A stretch of 64,000 bases of DNA from Deltaproteobacteria bacterium (GTDB lineage: Bacteria; Bdellovibrionota; Bdellovibrionia; Bdellovibrionales; JAMPXM01): contig JAFLCB010000005.1 in NCBI GenBank assembly GCA_017302795.1, positions 124,001 to 188,000 of the forward strand, written 5' to 3'. The position numbers and the translations under genes were made by a program. Positions 17,772 through 27,594 of the stretch are shown here, piece by piece. The notes beneath the pieces are model-generated. The model was not told the DNA's origin. It saw only the letters and a list, made by a program, of their open reading frames with translations, and ran no database searches. Numbering within the stretch: position 1 is the first letter of the stretch; every line of letters starts with the position of its first letter.

Positions 17772-18460
17772 AGCTTCTCCGAATCTGATTTTGCTCCGCT
17801 TATTACCTGGCCAGCGCAAATCGCAACCACCCGCTTGCCGTGTTTTTGTACGAGATTCTGATCATGAGTTGCGACGAAGAGTGTCGTTCCTTGTGCATTG
17901 GCGCGCTCAAAGAGCTCCATGATTTCCGCAGCCTTTCCCGAATCCAAATTTCCGGTCGGCTCATCCGCAATCAGAAGTCCGGGTCGGTGTACCAGAGCTC
18001 GCGCAATCGCAATCCGCTGCTGCTCCCCGCCGGAGAGTTGGTCAGGAAGCTCATCTCGCCGATCCGCAAGTCCCATTTGATCGAGACATTCCATCACACG
18101 ACGCTGAATCAACGAGGATTTTTCTCCCATGACTTCCAACGGGAGGGCGACATTATCGAAGGCCGAACGATCGCGCAACAATCTGAAGTCTTGAAAGACT
18201 ACGCCAATTCGACGACGAAAAGCAGGCAAGTCAACAGCGCGAAGAGAAGAGAGATTGTAACCTAAAATGTTCGCGACACCCGAACTTGGTTTATCGAAGG
18301 CCGAAAGTAATCGAAACAATGTTGTTTTCCCTGCGCCACTTGGGCCCGTCAAAAAAACAAACTCGCCTTTTCCGATTTCCAAGGACACATCACGAAGCGC
18401 ATGACACTCACGCGAATCGCTACCCCGATACGTTTTGTACACATGTGAAAATGAGATCAT
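17750..18460 (-). CDS. ftsE: Cell division ATP-binding protein FtsE
   Basis: A 236-residue ABC ATPase of the FtsE/LolD class. It has Walker A GPSGAGKTT, the Q-loop VFQDFRLLRDRSAFDNVALP typical of FtsE, ABC signature LSGGEQQRIAIARAL, Walker B LLIADEPTGNLD and the H-loop ATHD. It sits in the cytosol bound to FtsX and powers activation of septal peptidoglycan hydrolysis. It is first of the ftsE-ftsX-envC-ctpA unit, about 90 bases downstream of a small conserved protein gene on the same strand. The pairing with ftsX excludes the LolD and MacB alternatives. Confidence 0.95.
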   Translation of the reverse strand: MISFSHVYKTYRGSDSRECHALRDVSLEIGKGEFVFLTGPSGAGKTTLFRLLSAFDKPSSGVANILGYNLSSLRAVDLPAFRRRIGVVFQDFRLLRDRSAFDNVALPLEVMGEKSSLIQRRVMECLDQMGLADRRDELPDQLSGGEQQRIAIARALVHRPGLLIADEPTGNLDSGKAAEIMELFERANAQGTTLFVATHDQNLVQKHGKRVVAICAGQVISGAKSDSEKLWLSQDL

Positions 18461-18548
18461 TTGAATAGGGTATCTAAGTTCGCCCCAAAGTGGCTCGCGT
18501 CGTACGTCTAGATCTTCATCGAACCAGACTTCCGCTAACCCTGGACTC

Positions 18549-18821
18549 TCAGTTTGAGCCGCCTAGCTGTCGGATCATACGGTCGTGCTGCTCACGCATG
18601 GCATCCTGTAAAGCTTCTGACATCGCCACTTTGTTTCGCAAAAGTAGAAATGCGTTTCGATGGCGCAAGACTTCGGAATAGGGGGTCTTGATCGATTCGA
18701 CGACCGCGCCGCTAAGGTAAACGCGAGTGACCAACCACGGGTTTTCAAAACCCCAGTCTTCGGTCTGGACGTGGTAAGTCACGCCGCCCTTCGAAATGTC
18801 TGAATTGTAGCCTTTTTCCAA
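18549..18821 (-). CDS. Small conserved protein (YHVQTEDWG type), function unknown
   Basis: A 90-residue soluble protein. The pattern GYNSDI...GVTYHVQTEDWG...NPWLVTRVY...SGAVVESIKTPY is recognisable from small uncharacterised proteins of delta-type proteobacteria and Bdellovibrio-like bacteria. The C-terminal third is helical and ends in a charged tail with QH. No signal peptide, membrane segment or catalytic motif. It lies upstream of ftsE on the same strand with an 88-base gap, so it may share a transcript with the division genes. Confidence 0.75.
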   Translation of the reverse strand: MEKGYNSDISKGGVTYHVQTEDWGFENPWLVTRVYLSGAVVESIKTPYSEVLRHRNAFLLLRNKVAMSEALQDAMREQHDRMIRQLGGSN

Positions 18822-18901
18822 GTTGAACTTCCTAACCCTCTAGCTAATCGCCGCCGTCCAGTCTGGTCAATCAGTAGGAAGAATTTGCCGATGAGAAATC
18901 G

Positions 18902-21022
18902 ATGTTTTCATCGCGAAACTCTGACTTTCGAACCATTGTCGCCGCATGCTCCTTGGCATTTCTCGCCAATGTGCTTGTTAGCGGGTGCACTCAGGGTGGA
19001 TCGACACAGCTGGAGAGTCGTGCGCTGGATCCGTATTGTCCGCATCTACCTTCGAAGACATTCCCGTCTCCCGTGAATATTGCTGGCCAAGGTTTTTACG
19101 AATATCGCGTCGGCGGCAACGGGGTTGCTAGCGACAGCGGCGTAGTTTTCACCATCGATTCTTTTTTGACCGCAGCGACTCGGACCTACAGCATCGAAAT
19201 TAATGGGCGTAGCTATTCAGTCCAAAGTTCAGGAAACGGAACCACAGCCCAGCTGGATGTCGTTGCAAAGCTGATCGCCGCGATCAACGCCGACACCTCC
19301 GCAGGACTTGTCGCTTACGGACATGGGACGCTCACAGTTTCGCAGCCGGGTACGGTCATAGCGCCAACTGTGGGGAGCGTTTTGCGCGTAGTTCACTCGT
19401 CTACAAATCCTGGACCGCGGCCCATTCGTCAGGCAGAAATTTTGATAAAGGACATCATGGGATCTATCGTCCAATGCGCCGAGACCGCAGACGATGGGAG
19501 TTTCAGTTTTCAACTTCCGATGGGAGGCGACGTTTATTCGGTTGAGCTCAATTCCCGGTCGGCCAACTCCCGGAGCAACACTTACGTTTTAAATAATCCG
19601 ACAGACAACCGTCAGCACGCAATGAAGTTGAACATCAACGCGGCAACAAACATAAATGGAATTCTATTTCGCGCCACTGTTGCAAATGGTCTAAACGGCG
19701 GCGCATTTAATATTTTAGATCAAATCCTAAATGCGCAGGACTATTTACGAGCCGCTACTGGATCTTGCGATCAAGTTGGACATGCAACTTACTATGTCAA
19801 TTGCACGCCATTCACTGAGGCGCCGCTGGTAAAGGTGTATTGGTCTCCGGGTGTCAGCCCATCTGTTTATGTCGGAGTAAGCGGCTCGATCAGCTACTAC
19901 CTCAATCGAAGACGCGAACTGTATCTGCAAGGCGGACAATCGGGCAATATCCTGTCCAGTGACATGGACCATTTCGATAATTCCGTCATTCTTCATGAGT
20001 ACGCACACTTTTTAGAAGACGTTTTCGGAGCACCCAATTCTCCCGGTGGCAGTCACAGCGGCGATGGGATCGTCGACCCGCGTCTCGCTTGGAGCGAGGG
20101 GTGGGCAAATTTTTTCCAAGCGGCCGTCACTGGTGAGCCGCGGTATCGAGACACCTATGGAACTCCAGACTGTGAATCCGCCTGCTCGGGAACCTACTTT
20201 GACGAATCTTTAGATCCATCAGGTGTACCGCCGAACGACGCCCCCACACTAGGCGCGTTGGGTGAAGGAAACTTCCGAGAGTTTTCGGTTTCGCGCCTGC
20301 TCTGGGACGTCATTAAGCCAACCGGCGGAGTAAGTCGATTTGCAGAAATATGGCGTGCGTTTGCGTCGCCGTCTTTTGGAATGAAAGCGGCAGATGATCC
20401 CTTTAAAACTGTTGGGCGATTTCACAAAATTCAAGCCGACCTCGACAATGTGAATTCATGGTCATCAATTCGACTGGCTGAAGAACAAATGCCAGGTTTC
20501 TGGTTTTATGGGACTCCCTTCACTCTAACCACAAGCGGTTGTTCGACATCACCGATTGCTATGGCGCCTGTTCGCGCAAGTTTCGACGACGGCTCATTTG
20601 CTCGATCCGATCAATTTCGAAGTAATGATTTCTATAGGATCGACCATACGGGCGGTACGCTAGTCACTGAACTTTTTTATTCCAAAGACAGCGGTAATCC
20701 GCCTGACTTGGACATTTTTATTTATCGACCTACCTACGTCTTTGGACGATCGACAGACATACTTCTTGAATCAGCAGTCTCCGGCGACGGATGCCAAGCT
20801 TCAGGCTCACAAACCGACACCGCAAATCCTTTCCGCGGAGTCAACGGCTGCCCTGCTCCTCCCGCTGGACTTACGTCCACCTACGGCTATGAAAAGGCGG
20901 CTGTATCCCTTGCCGCCGGAACCTACATGATCAACGTCAAGGCTGACACATCAATTCGTGCCGGCGCATCTACCAATTATGTCATACTACTGAGTGGGTA
21001 CAATCTATGTCCCTCACTATGA
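18902..21022 (+). CDS. Lipoprotein metallopeptidase (HExxH...E, gluzincin-like)
   Basis: A 706-residue protein with a lipobox (LVSGC, Cys about residue 29). It holds a zinc-peptidase motif HEYAH followed about 35 residues later by WSEGWANFF, whose Glu would be the third zinc ligand, as in gluzincins. Before it, residues about 170-230 look like a carboxypeptidase-regulatory/Ig-like domain (AEILIKDIMGSIVQCAETAD). After it, about residues 570-700 resemble a PPC-like beta domain (LDIFIYRP, AAGTYMINVKAD). Such lipoproteins face the periplasm or the cell surface. It is followed after 8 bases by a membrane-anchored protein, probably its partner. No inhibitor or pro-domain was identified. Confidence 0.8.
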   Translation: MFSSRNSDFRTIVAACSLAFLANVLVSGCTQGGSTQLESRALDPYCPHLPSKTFPSPVNIAGQGFYEYRVGGNGVASDSGVVFTIDSFLTAATRTYSIEINGRSYSVQSSGNGTTAQLDVVAKLIAAINADTSAGLVAYGHGTLTVSQPGTVIAPTVGSVLRVVHSSTNPGPRPIRQAEILIKDIMGSIVQCAETADDGSFSFQLPMGGDVYSVELNSRSANSRSNTYVLNNPTDNRQHAMKLNINAATNINGILFRATVANGLNGGAFNILDQILNAQDYLRAATGSCDQVGHATYYVNCTPFTEAPLVKVYWSPGVSPSVYVGVSGSISYYLNRRRELYLQGGQSGNILSSDMDHFDNSVILHEYAHFLEDVFGAPNSPGGSHSGDGIVDPRLAWSEGWANFFQAAVTGEPRYRDTYGTPDCESACSGTYFDESLDPSGVPPNDAPTLGALGEGNFREFSVSRLLWDVIKPTGGVSRFAEIWRAFASPSFGMKAADDPFKTVGRFHKIQADLDNVNSWSSIRLAEEQMPGFWFYGTPFTLTTSGCSTSPIAMAPVRASFDDGSFARSDQFRSNDFYRIDHTGGTLVTELFYSKDSGNPPDLDIFIYRPTYVFGRSTDILLESAVSGDGCQASGSQTDTANPFRGVNGCPAPPAGLTSTYGYEKAAVSLAAGTYMINVKADTSIRAGASTNYVILLSGYNLCPSL

Positions 21023-21029
21023 GGTATCA

Positions 21030-21677
21030 ATGAGTTCTCAACAGATCACTCGCCCTGTAAAAGTCATTGTCGCGACTGCGACGACTCTCCTTGTCACAGG
21101 CCTGATTTGGTCAGTGAAACACCAGGCCAGCGATTCTCGTCAAGACCGCGGCCCGGCCTCACACAATACAGAAGCCAACAAAAAATCGAAACAAACCGTC
21201 GACCACCAACATCAGTTGGAAGGGAAAGTAGGGTCTGGTCTTTCGATCAAAATATATGGAAAAAATTCGAATGGTGATGAACTAGCGACTGCTGATCAAG
21301 CAACCTATGATTTGGTGAATTCTCGATTCATGCTAACCGGAAAAGTCGTCGCAACAAGACACATGGCTGCGCAAGAATTTACCTGGATTTTTCCACAGAG
21401 TTATCAGGTCATCGCAGGAACCGCGACGGGCACGATCCCCGAGCTTCAGCCCGGACAGGAACACCAAATTTCAATCACACTCGATCGCGGTGCCGAACCC
21501 GAGCAACCCGTAGTTCTTCACGTTTTCAAAGTCGTCAATTCAGAGCCACGCGGAACTATCGTTCAGTATGATTTTCCACCTCGAACACAACTTGATAATC
21601 GATCGCCATCTGATGTTTCACGCGGATCAATCGAACATGCCATCGAACACCACAAGGGCGAAAAATTTGTTCAGTGA
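21030..21677 (+). CDS. Membrane-anchored periplasmic protein of unknown function
   Basis: A 215-residue protein. The ATG at 21030 has GAGG five bases upstream and sits 8 bases after the metallopeptidase stop; an in-frame ATG at 20994 inside that gene is less likely. One hydrophobic segment (residues about 10-27, VIVATATTLLVTGLIW) anchors it, then a polar His/Gln/Lys-rich linker, then a beta-rich domain (residues about 70-190) with alternating hydrophobic strands such as HQISITLDRGAEPEQPVVL. No family recognised. Co-transcription with the metallopeptidase suggests a substrate, inhibitor or accessory subunit. Confidence 0.7.
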   Translation: MSSQQITRPVKVIVATATTLLVTGLIWSVKHQASDSRQDRGPASHNTEANKKSKQTVDHQHQLEGKVGSGLSIKIYGKNSNGDELATADQATYDLVNSRFMLTGKVVATRHMAAQEFTWIFPQSYQVIAGTATGTIPELQPGQEHQISITLDRGAEPEQPVVLHVFKVVNSEPRGTIVQYDFPPRTQLDNRSPSDVSRGSIEHAIEHHKGEKFVQ

Positions 21678-21698
21678 TTATGATCGATGATCGAACGC

Positions 21699-22268
21699 CT
21701 AAACCGGGATGACTTCCAGTTCAGGATCGAACTGTTCCCGTAAAATTCCCTGAATCGCGTCCAACGTAGCACCGACGGAACTTGGACACGTACCGCAAGC
21801 ACCTTGATAACGAACTTCCAGTTTGTGGCCTTCATATTTGATCACTTCCAAATCTCCACCATCGCCCTGAAGATGCATACGAACGGTCTCGTCTAATATT
21901 GTCTCGATACGCTGAATATCTGGCGGCAAGTTGGACCGATCTACATGTTTTTTCTCTTCTTCCATCAAAAAACCAGGATCATGTGCGGGCATTCTTGTTT
22001 GCAGCACTGCCTTCACTTCAAGCTGAAGAGTGTCGACATCAGCATCTTCCGAATAAGTCACAGTGATGACATTTTCGAAGAAGTGGAGTTGCCGGACCCC
22101 ATCGATCATAAACAAATCTTCCGCTACTCGAATTCCCACTGCCTCTGAGGGGCGCGAAAAGGTCGCTTTACCGTGCATCTTTGCGGGTACATTCATCACA
22201 AACTTTAATGCGTTGGGATTCGGCGTTGGTTGAACTCGAATTAAAATAATGTCTGTTGCCGAGCTCAT
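21699..22268 (-). CDS. NifU-like Fe-S carrier (Nfu_N plus NifU C-terminal domain)
   Basis: A 189-residue Fe-S cluster carrier that passes clusters to apo-proteins. Residues 9-95 form the Nfu N-terminal domain (VQPTPNPNALKFV signature); residues 115-185 form the NifU C-terminal domain with the cluster-binding CxxC in GACGTCPSS (Cys158, Cys161). It closes the suf operon, starting 10 bases after the sufS stop. It fills the carrier role of NfuA, although the architecture (Nfu_N plus NifU_C) is like mitochondrial NFU1 and not E. coli NfuA, which has an A-type domain. Confidence 0.92.
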   Translation of the reverse strand: MSSATDIILIRVQPTPNPNALKFVMNVPAKMHGKATFSRPSEAVGIRVAEDLFMIDGVRQLHFFENVITVTYSEDADVDTLQLEVKAVLQTRMPAHDPGFLMEEEKKHVDRSNLPPDIQRIETILDETVRMHLQGDGGDLEVIKYEGHKLEVRYQGACGTCPSSVGATLDAIQGILREQFDPELEVIPV

Positions 22269-22278
22269 GTAGCAGTCC

Positions 22279-23529
22279 TCATGTCAGAATCTCCTTTGCC
22301 TTTTTTACGGCCTCAATAAACGCCGTCGCTTCCTGCCTAGTATTGTATATGGAAAATGAGGCCCGCCCAGTGGCCAAGCAGCCCAAGCGCCGCATCAAGG
22401 GTTGGCAGCAATGATGTCCCGCACGAATCGCGATCCCTTGTTGATCCAAAATCGTTCCCAAGTCGCTCGCGTGAACACCATCGAGATTGAACGAGACAAT
22501 GGACGTGCGGTGGCTTGCGTTTCCGTAAACAGTAATTCCTGAAATCTCCGACAGTTCACGTCGTACACTTTCCGCTAATTCCTTTGCATGCGAAAAAGCT
22601 GCTTGAGAGTCGATTTGTTCAATCCATCGAATAGCCTCAGCTAGTCCAAGCGCGCCGCCCACATTTGGTGTGCCCGCTTCAAACTTTTGCGGAACATCTG
22701 CCCATGTAGAGGCGTCGAAACTCACCGTGTGAATCATACTTCCACCGCCCTGATACGGAGGCAGAATTTCTAGCCAATCTTTTTTCGCCCAAAGAACGCC
22801 AATTCCGAATGGTGAAAAAAGCTTATGTCCGGAAAAAGCAACAAAGTCTGCTCCCCATTTTTGAACATCCAGTGGGCCAGCGGTGATCGATTGGGCGGCG
22901 TCCACAACAACAGCGGCGCCTGCCTCCTTTGACAGCTTAACTATCGAAGGAATATCGACGACAGTCGCTAAAACGTTCGAGCACCCGGTCACCGCAACAA
23001 CAGCCGTCTTGGATTTCAAAAGTGTCTTCAAATGTGTAAGATCGATTTCGCCTCGGTCGTCGATTCGCACTGGAACTAACCGCGCACCTGATCTCTGACA
23101 GGCAAGTTGCCACGGAACGATATTCGAGTGGTGCTCCATTTCACTTACTATGACTTGATCACCAGGCTGAAGCCCCCGAGACATTGAAGGGCCGGAGTCA
23201 GAACCAAGTGCTGCCATGGTTTGCGCGACTAGGTTGATAGATTCCGTCGTACCGCGCGTAAACACGATTTCCGCGGAGCTCGCCGCATTCAAAAAACCGG
23301 CGACTACGTTGCGAGCCTCCTCATAGAAGACTGTCCCAGTTTCCGCTAGCCAGTGTGCACCTCGATGAACATTTGAATTTTCATTCTGATAATATTTAGC
23401 AACTCGGTCGATAACAGCCCTTGGCTTCAGTGTCGTTGCGCCATTATCAAGATAAACAAGATTGTTGCCGCGCACCTTGATCGACAACTGAGGAACGTCG
23501 TTTCGAACGGACTGCACATCGAAAGACAT
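22279..23529 (-). CDS. sufS: Cysteine desulfurase SufS
   Basis: A PLP enzyme (416 residues) that takes sulfur from cysteine to form a persulfide for Fe-S assembly. The PLP lysine is Lys236 in SGHKLFSP, the PLP-stacking histidine region is SEMEHHSNIVPW, and the persulfide cysteine is Cys374 in RAGHHCCQ; a second cysteine directly follows it, where E. coli SufS has Ala. The ATG at 23529 overlaps the sufD stop (TAATG) and has a GGGGGGA site upstream. No sufE or sufU is present in the window, so its sulfur acceptor is encoded elsewhere or is SufB itself. Confidence 0.95.
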   Translation of the reverse strand: MSFDVQSVRNDVPQLSIKVRGNNLVYLDNGATTLKPRAVIDRVAKYYQNENSNVHRGAHWLAETGTVFYEEARNVVAGFLNAASSAEIVFTRGTTESINLVAQTMAALGSDSGPSMSRGLQPGDQVIVSEMEHHSNIVPWQLACQRSGARLVPVRIDDRGEIDLTHLKTLLKSKTAVVAVTGCSNVLATVVDIPSIVKLSKEAGAAVVVDAAQSITAGPLDVQKWGADFVAFSGHKLFSPFGIGVLWAKKDWLEILPPYQGGGSMIHTVSFDASTWADVPQKFEAGTPNVGGALGLAEAIRWIEQIDSQAAFSHAKELAESVRRELSEISGITVYGNASHRTSIVSFNLDGVHASDLGTILDQQGIAIRAGHHCCQPLMRRLGCLATGRASFSIYNTRQEATAFIEAVKKAKEILT

Positions 23530-24824
23530 TAAGCGTCCCCCCAAGTCAAGCCAACAAGGGAGTCGGAAATACAAACCTTTGCTAATTCACGGAGCTTGTG
23601 CGTCTCTGCTAAGTCTTCAATTCGGTCGAGCACATCGAACGCGAATCCGCAGGCCAAAATTTCGATGGCTTGCGCTTTTCCAATTCCGCGAGACTGAAGA
23701 TAGAAAATGTGTTCTGCGTCCAGGCGTCCAATGGCCGCTCCGTGCGCGGCCTTGACGTCATCGTTATCAATTTCAAGCTGCGGCTTCGTGTCGATTTCAA
23801 CTTTTTTGGACAACAAGAGATTGCGGTTCATTTGCGAAGAATTCGAGCCTCTTGCATTTTTCGCAATAGCAATTCTTCCGTTAAAAACCCCACGCGATTC
23901 GTCACAGAGAATGCCTTTGTACAACTGTTCGCTTAGCGTCTCGCCAACTCGGTGGCAAAGGCTGGTATGATGATCCAAAACCTGTTTGCCCTTGCCAATA
24001 TAAACTCCGTCGACCGTAGCCTTGGCGCCTGCGTACAACAACTCTACTTCTAGGTCTTCTCGCGAAAGACAGGATCCCGAGGATACTTGAAGACCGTGAT
24101 AGTTCGCACCTTCGAAAACGTCGATGTGCGCCGCTGCGGTCACAACACCAACGTCCGCTTTTCCTGGGCCCTGTTGCGACCGAAGGTGAGTGACACGCGC
24201 GCCAGCCCCTACATTGACGAGAGTCAGCAGCGACTGAGCATCCACTTCGCGACCGTACCGTTCGACAATCGATACGGACGACCGAGCACCGACATCGATG
24301 ACCACTGCGCCCATTGACCAAAAGCCGTCCGGGAGTGCTTTCCAGGTAATTTCAATTGGTTCAGCCGATTTCAAGCCCTCTGGAACACAGATCACAAACG
24401 GGTCGGCAACGAGAGCGCGACACAATCGGCCGGTAAATCCACCGGTTTCTTTACTAAGGGATTTTCGAACGCGACTGATCAAGTTTAAATCTACAGACGC
24501 CACTCGCTCCATTTGTGACAAAGTCAATACTTGAAGTCCGTCTGGTCCCCGCACATCAACGGGACCAAGGGCAATTTTTCGATCGCGGGCATGCAGCTGC
24601 ACCAGATTGGTGTACTTCCAATCTTCTAATCTTGTTGTCGGTAATCCGGACTGGGAAATTTGCCGAGCTTTGGCCGCAGCCTGACTCCGCCACCAGTCCG
24701 GTGCGCCGGGAACCGCATTTGCAGCATTTGAAGATCCAGCGACTGCAAATGCCTTTAACAAAGACTGCCATTGCGCAGAATCAGCATGAGGGAGCGCCGA
24801 TTGCTCAATCAAGGAGCCAGTCAT
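23529..24824 (-). CDS. sufD: Fe-S assembly protein SufD
   Basis: Scaffold subunit of the SufBCD complex. The 431-residue protein has an N-terminal helical region with [16 protein letters not shown] (the LEDWKYT signature near residue 65) and the C-terminal beta-helix ending in [20 protein letters not shown] and [17 protein letters not shown], shared with SufB. It overlaps sufC by 20 bases upstream and sufS by 3 downstream, so the complex is made in coupled amounts. It is a paralogue of SufB and forms the SufB-SufD dimer on a SufC2 base. Confidence 0.94.
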   Translation of the reverse strand: MTGSLIEQSALPHADSAQWQSLLKAFAVAGSSNAANAVPGAPDWWRSQAAAKARQISQSGLPTTRLEDWKYTNLVQLHARDRKIALGPVDVRGPDGLQVLTLSQMERVASVDLNLISRVRKSLSKETGGFTGRLCRALVADPFVICVPEGLKSAEPIEITWKALPDGFWSMGAVVIDVGARSSVSIVERYGREVDAQSLLTLVNVGAGARVTHLRSQQGPGKADVGVVTAAAHIDVFEGANYHGLQVSSGSCLSREDLEVELLYAGAKATVDGVYIGKGKQVLDHHTSLCHRVGETLSEQLYKGILCDESRGVFNGRIAIAKNARGSNSSQMNRNLLLSKKVEIDTKPQLEIDNDDVKAAHGAAIGRLDAEHIFYLQSRGIGKAQAIEILACGFAFDVLDRIEDLAETHKLRELAKVCISDSLVGLTWGDA

Positions 24825-25563
24825 ATCCCTTTTCCTCTAACTTCAGTGCGAGTGTTTTGTCGCCCGATTCAATAATTTTTCCATCGGCCAACACATGAAC
24901 AAAATCAGGTACAATGTAATCCAAAAGCCTTTGGTAGTGGGTGACCAGAACGACCGCGTTTTCCTTCGTACGAAGCTTCGTCACACCGCCAGCAACAATT
25001 CGAAGTGCGTCGATGTCCAGTCCAGAATCGGTTTCATCGAGAAACGAAATGCGCGGCGAAAGGACGGCCATTTGGAGAATTTCATTTCTCTTTTTTTCGC
25101 CACCGGAGAAGCCAACATTGACCCCACGCTCAAGAAACTTAGGATTCATTTCGACCAATTCCATTTTAGACTTCAGAAATTTTCCAAAAGCAGCCTCGTT
25201 CATTTCCTCAACACCTTGGTGTTTACAAATGGCATTGAACGAAGTTCTTAAAAAAATCTCATTTGTAACGCCTGGCACCTCAACGGGATATTGAAACGCC
25301 ATAAAGACTCCCTCTTTGGCTCGAACATCTGGATCGAGCTCCAAGAGATTGCGCATCTGAAAGTTGATGTCGTACTTCACTTCACCAGCGGTGACCGTGT
25401 AATCAGGGTGTCCGGCGATAACTTTTGAAAGCGTCGACTTGCCGGATCCATTCGGCCCCATGATGGCGTGCACTTCCCCGGGGTTAATTGTCAGATTTAA
25501 TCCCTTTAAGACCGGCTTGTCCGCTACTGAAGCGTGAAGATTCTTGATTTCTAATAAAGCCAT
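24805..25563 (-). CDS. sufC: Fe-S assembly ATPase SufC
   Basis: A 252-residue ABC-type ATPase that drives conformational change of SufBD. It has Walker [10 protein letters not shown], the SufC variant signature [14 protein letters not shown], Walker [20 protein letters not shown] and HYQRLLDYI. The ATG at 25563 follows AGGAAT and is preferred over a TTG five codons upstream inside the sufB end. The unit sufB-sufC-sufD-sufS-nfu is one minus-strand operon. Confidence 0.96.
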   Translation of the reverse strand: MALLEIKNLHASVADKPVLKGLNLTINPGEVHAIMGPNGSGKSTLSKVIAGHPDYTVTAGEVKYDINFQMRNLLELDPDVRAKEGVFMAFQYPVEVPGVTNEIFLRTSFNAICKHQGVEEMNEAAFGKFLKSKMELVEMNPKFLERGVNVGFSGGEKKRNEILQMAVLSPRISFLDETDSGLDIDALRIVAGGVTKLRTKENAVVLVTHYQRLLDYIVPDFVHVLADGKIIESGDKTLALKLEEKGYDWLLD

Positions 25564-25570
25564 ATTCCTA

Positions 25571-27004
25571 TCACCCAACCGAGTTTTCTAATTTCATTTC
25601 GATCAACTTTACCGCTTCGACAGAAAACTCGAGTGGCAGTTGCTTGAAGACGTCTTTGCAGAATCCGTTTACCAACATTGAAATCGCAGCTTCTTTATCC
25701 AATCCCCGCGATTGAAGATAAAAAAGCTGGTCTTCGCTGATTCGCGAAGTCGTCGCCTCATGTTCGAGAGTCGCCGATTTGTTTTTTACTTCGATATAGG
25801 GATAGGTGTTAGCCGAACTATTCTGCCCGACCAACATCGAATCACACTGAGAATAGTTGCGAGCATTTTCGGCCGACGGCATGATTTTGACTTGCCCTCG
25901 ATAACTGTTGCGCGAATGGCCCGTCGAAATACCCTTCGATAAAATCGTGCTCTTTGTGTTTTTGCCGATGTGGATCATCTTGGTTCCGGTGTCGGCTTGC
26001 ATGTAGTCATGGGTTAGCGCGACCGAGTAAAAGGCACCTTGCGACCCGTCACCAAGAAGTATGCAGCTGGGGTATTTCCAGGTGATCGCTGAACCAGATT
26101 CAATCTGAGTCCATGAAATTTTAGAGTTCTTACCCTGGCATTTTCCGCGCTTGGTGACGAAATTATAAATTCCGCCGCGTCCCTCTTTGTCGCCGGTGTA
26201 CCAATTTTGTACCGTTGAATATCTGATCTCGGCATTATCTAGTGCAATCAGCTCTACGACAGCCGCATGAAGTTGATTTTCATCTCGCTGAGGCGCCGTG
26301 CATCCCTCGAGGTAGTTCACGAACGAACCCTCGTCAGCCACGATCAACGTTCTTTCAAATTGACCGGTGTCGGATGCATTGATGCGGAAATACGTCGATA
26401 GATCTAGTGGGCAGCGGACACCTTTGGGAATGTAAACAAACGAACCGTCAGTAAACACAGCCGCATTTAATGCACCAAAAAAATTATCCGATGTCGGCAC
26501 AACGGAACCAAGATACTTCTTAACTAATTCAGGATGAGTGTGCACTGCCTCGGAAATGGAACAAAAGACCACGCCGTGACGTTTAAGCTCCTCTTGATGA
26601 GTTGTGCCCAGTGATACTGAGTCGAAAACTGCGTCAACTGCCACCCCAGAAATTCGCTTCTGTTCAGTCAGCGGTATGCCTAAACGTTCAAAAGTTTTTA
26701 ACAGCTCTGGATCAAGTTCATCCAGCGATTGTTTTTTCTCTTGAGCTTTTTTCGGCGCAGAAAAATAGACGATGTCTTGATAGTCGATTTTCGGGTACCG
26801 CAGATCCGCCCACTGCGGCTCCTCCATCGTCAGCCACAGGCGATAGGCCTTCAGGCGATACTCAAGCAACCATTCCGGCTCGTTCTTTTTGGCAGAAATA
26901 GTTCTGACAGTTTCTTCCGACAACCCTTTTTTTACGGTGTCGGTTTCGATTTCGGTCACAAAGCCGTACTTGTAATCATCTGCTTCTGGGAATTTCTGAG
27001 TCAT
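25571..27004 (-). CDS. sufB: Fe-S assembly protein SufB
   Basis: A 477-residue scaffold on which Fe-S clusters are built. The sequence has the SufB landmarks: [12 protein letters not shown] near the N-terminus, [20 protein letters not shown], the [20 protein letters not shown] stretch with its conserved cysteine, and the C-terminal [20 protein letters not shown] beta-helix end. It begins 2 bases after the stop of the Rrf2-type regulator gene. Its length matches the family. Confidence 0.96.
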   Translation of the reverse strand: MTQKFPEADDYKYGFVTEIETDTVKKGLSEETVRTISAKKNEPEWLLEYRLKAYRLWLTMEEPQWADLRYPKIDYQDIVYFSAPKKAQEKKQSLDELDPELLKTFERLGIPLTEQKRISGVAVDAVFDSVSLGTTHQEELKRHGVVFCSISEAVHTHPELVKKYLGSVVPTSDNFFGALNAAVFTDGSFVYIPKGVRCPLDLSTYFRINASDTGQFERTLIVADEGSFVNYLEGCTAPQRDENQLHAAVVELIALDNAEIRYSTVQNWYTGDKEGRGGIYNFVTKRGKCQGKNSKISWTQIESGSAITWKYPSCILLGDGSQGAFYSVALTHDYMQADTGTKMIHIGKNTKSTILSKGISTGHSRNSYRGQVKIMPSAENARNYSQCDSMLVGQNSSANTYPYIEVKNKSATLEHEATTSRISEDQLFYLQSRGLDKEAAISMLVNGFCKDVFKQLPLEFSVEAVKLIEMKLENSVG

Positions 27005-27006
27005 GT

Positions 27007-27465
27007 CTAAGCCTCCACCGCCGGCGATGGCACGGCGCGCCCTTTGTTCCCTCTACCGCTTTCGATAAGTTCCGCGACCGACAGGCTTCGATAGAAATCG
27101 GAGAGCTTGCGATTTAACAATTGAATCGGAGATACGATATTGCAGGTCTCGCGAAGGTCGCATGCACCCTCCTGTGATTCCTGAAGACATTTTGCGACTC
27201 CCATCGGGCCCAAAATCATTTCTAAAAGTTCATAAAATGAAACTCGGCTAAGATCTTTCGCGATCATATATCCACCGTGCGCGCCTTGTTCTGAATTCAA
27301 AATAGCTTTGCCCGCCAAGGCTTGAAGAACACGCGCTGTAACGTCGGTCGGACAACCGTATTGAGACGCAATTTCCTTCACGGTCGTGCGTTCGCCCGGC
27401 GCTTTACTGCGCATGTGCTTCAGAGCGATTAATGCGTACTCGACTTTTCGATGAATTCGGTTCAT
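27007..27465 (-). CDS. Rrf2-family transcriptional regulator of the suf operon
   Basis: A 152-residue winged-helix repressor. The N-terminal HTH ([15 protein letters not shown], then [20 protein letters not shown] and GAHGGYMIA) is typical of Rrf2/IscR proteins. Three cysteines, [17 protein letters not shown] (about residues 90-106), form a likely Fe-S site; spacing is C-x8-C-x5-C, while E. coli IscR has C-x5-C-x5-C. It heads the suf operon, two bases before sufB, so it probably represses its own operon when clusters are plentiful (inference from IscR/SufR biology). A palindrome upstream is a candidate operator. Confidence 0.9.
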   Translation of the reverse strand: MNRIHRKVEYALIALKHMRSKAPGERTTVKEIASQYGCPTDVTARVLQALAGKAILNSEQGAHGGYMIAKDLSRVSFYELLEMILGPMGVAKCLQESQEGACDLRETCNIVSPIQLLNRKLSDFYRSLSVAELIESGRGNKGRAVPSPAVEA

Positions 27466-27510
27466 AAGCAGGTGAAAACTAATCGATAATTGGCCAAAGG
27501 GCTATCAAAT

Positions 27511-27529
27511 TCGGTCTAAAAAGGACCGA
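27511..27529 (-). promoter_or_regulatory. Candidate operator upstream of the suf operon
   Basis: A perfect palindrome with 6-base arms (TCGGTC-TAAAAAG-GACCGA) lies 46 bases before the regulator's start codon, next to a possible -35 TTGAAC (27530-27535 on the minus strand). It sits where an Rrf2 repressor would block transcription. The -10 box is not clear. Confidence 0.35.
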
Positions 27530-27594
27530 GTTCAAAGTTTGCGATTCCCGATTGTGTTTAAGATAAAGTCAGAATTTGCGAGGGCTTACAGAAT

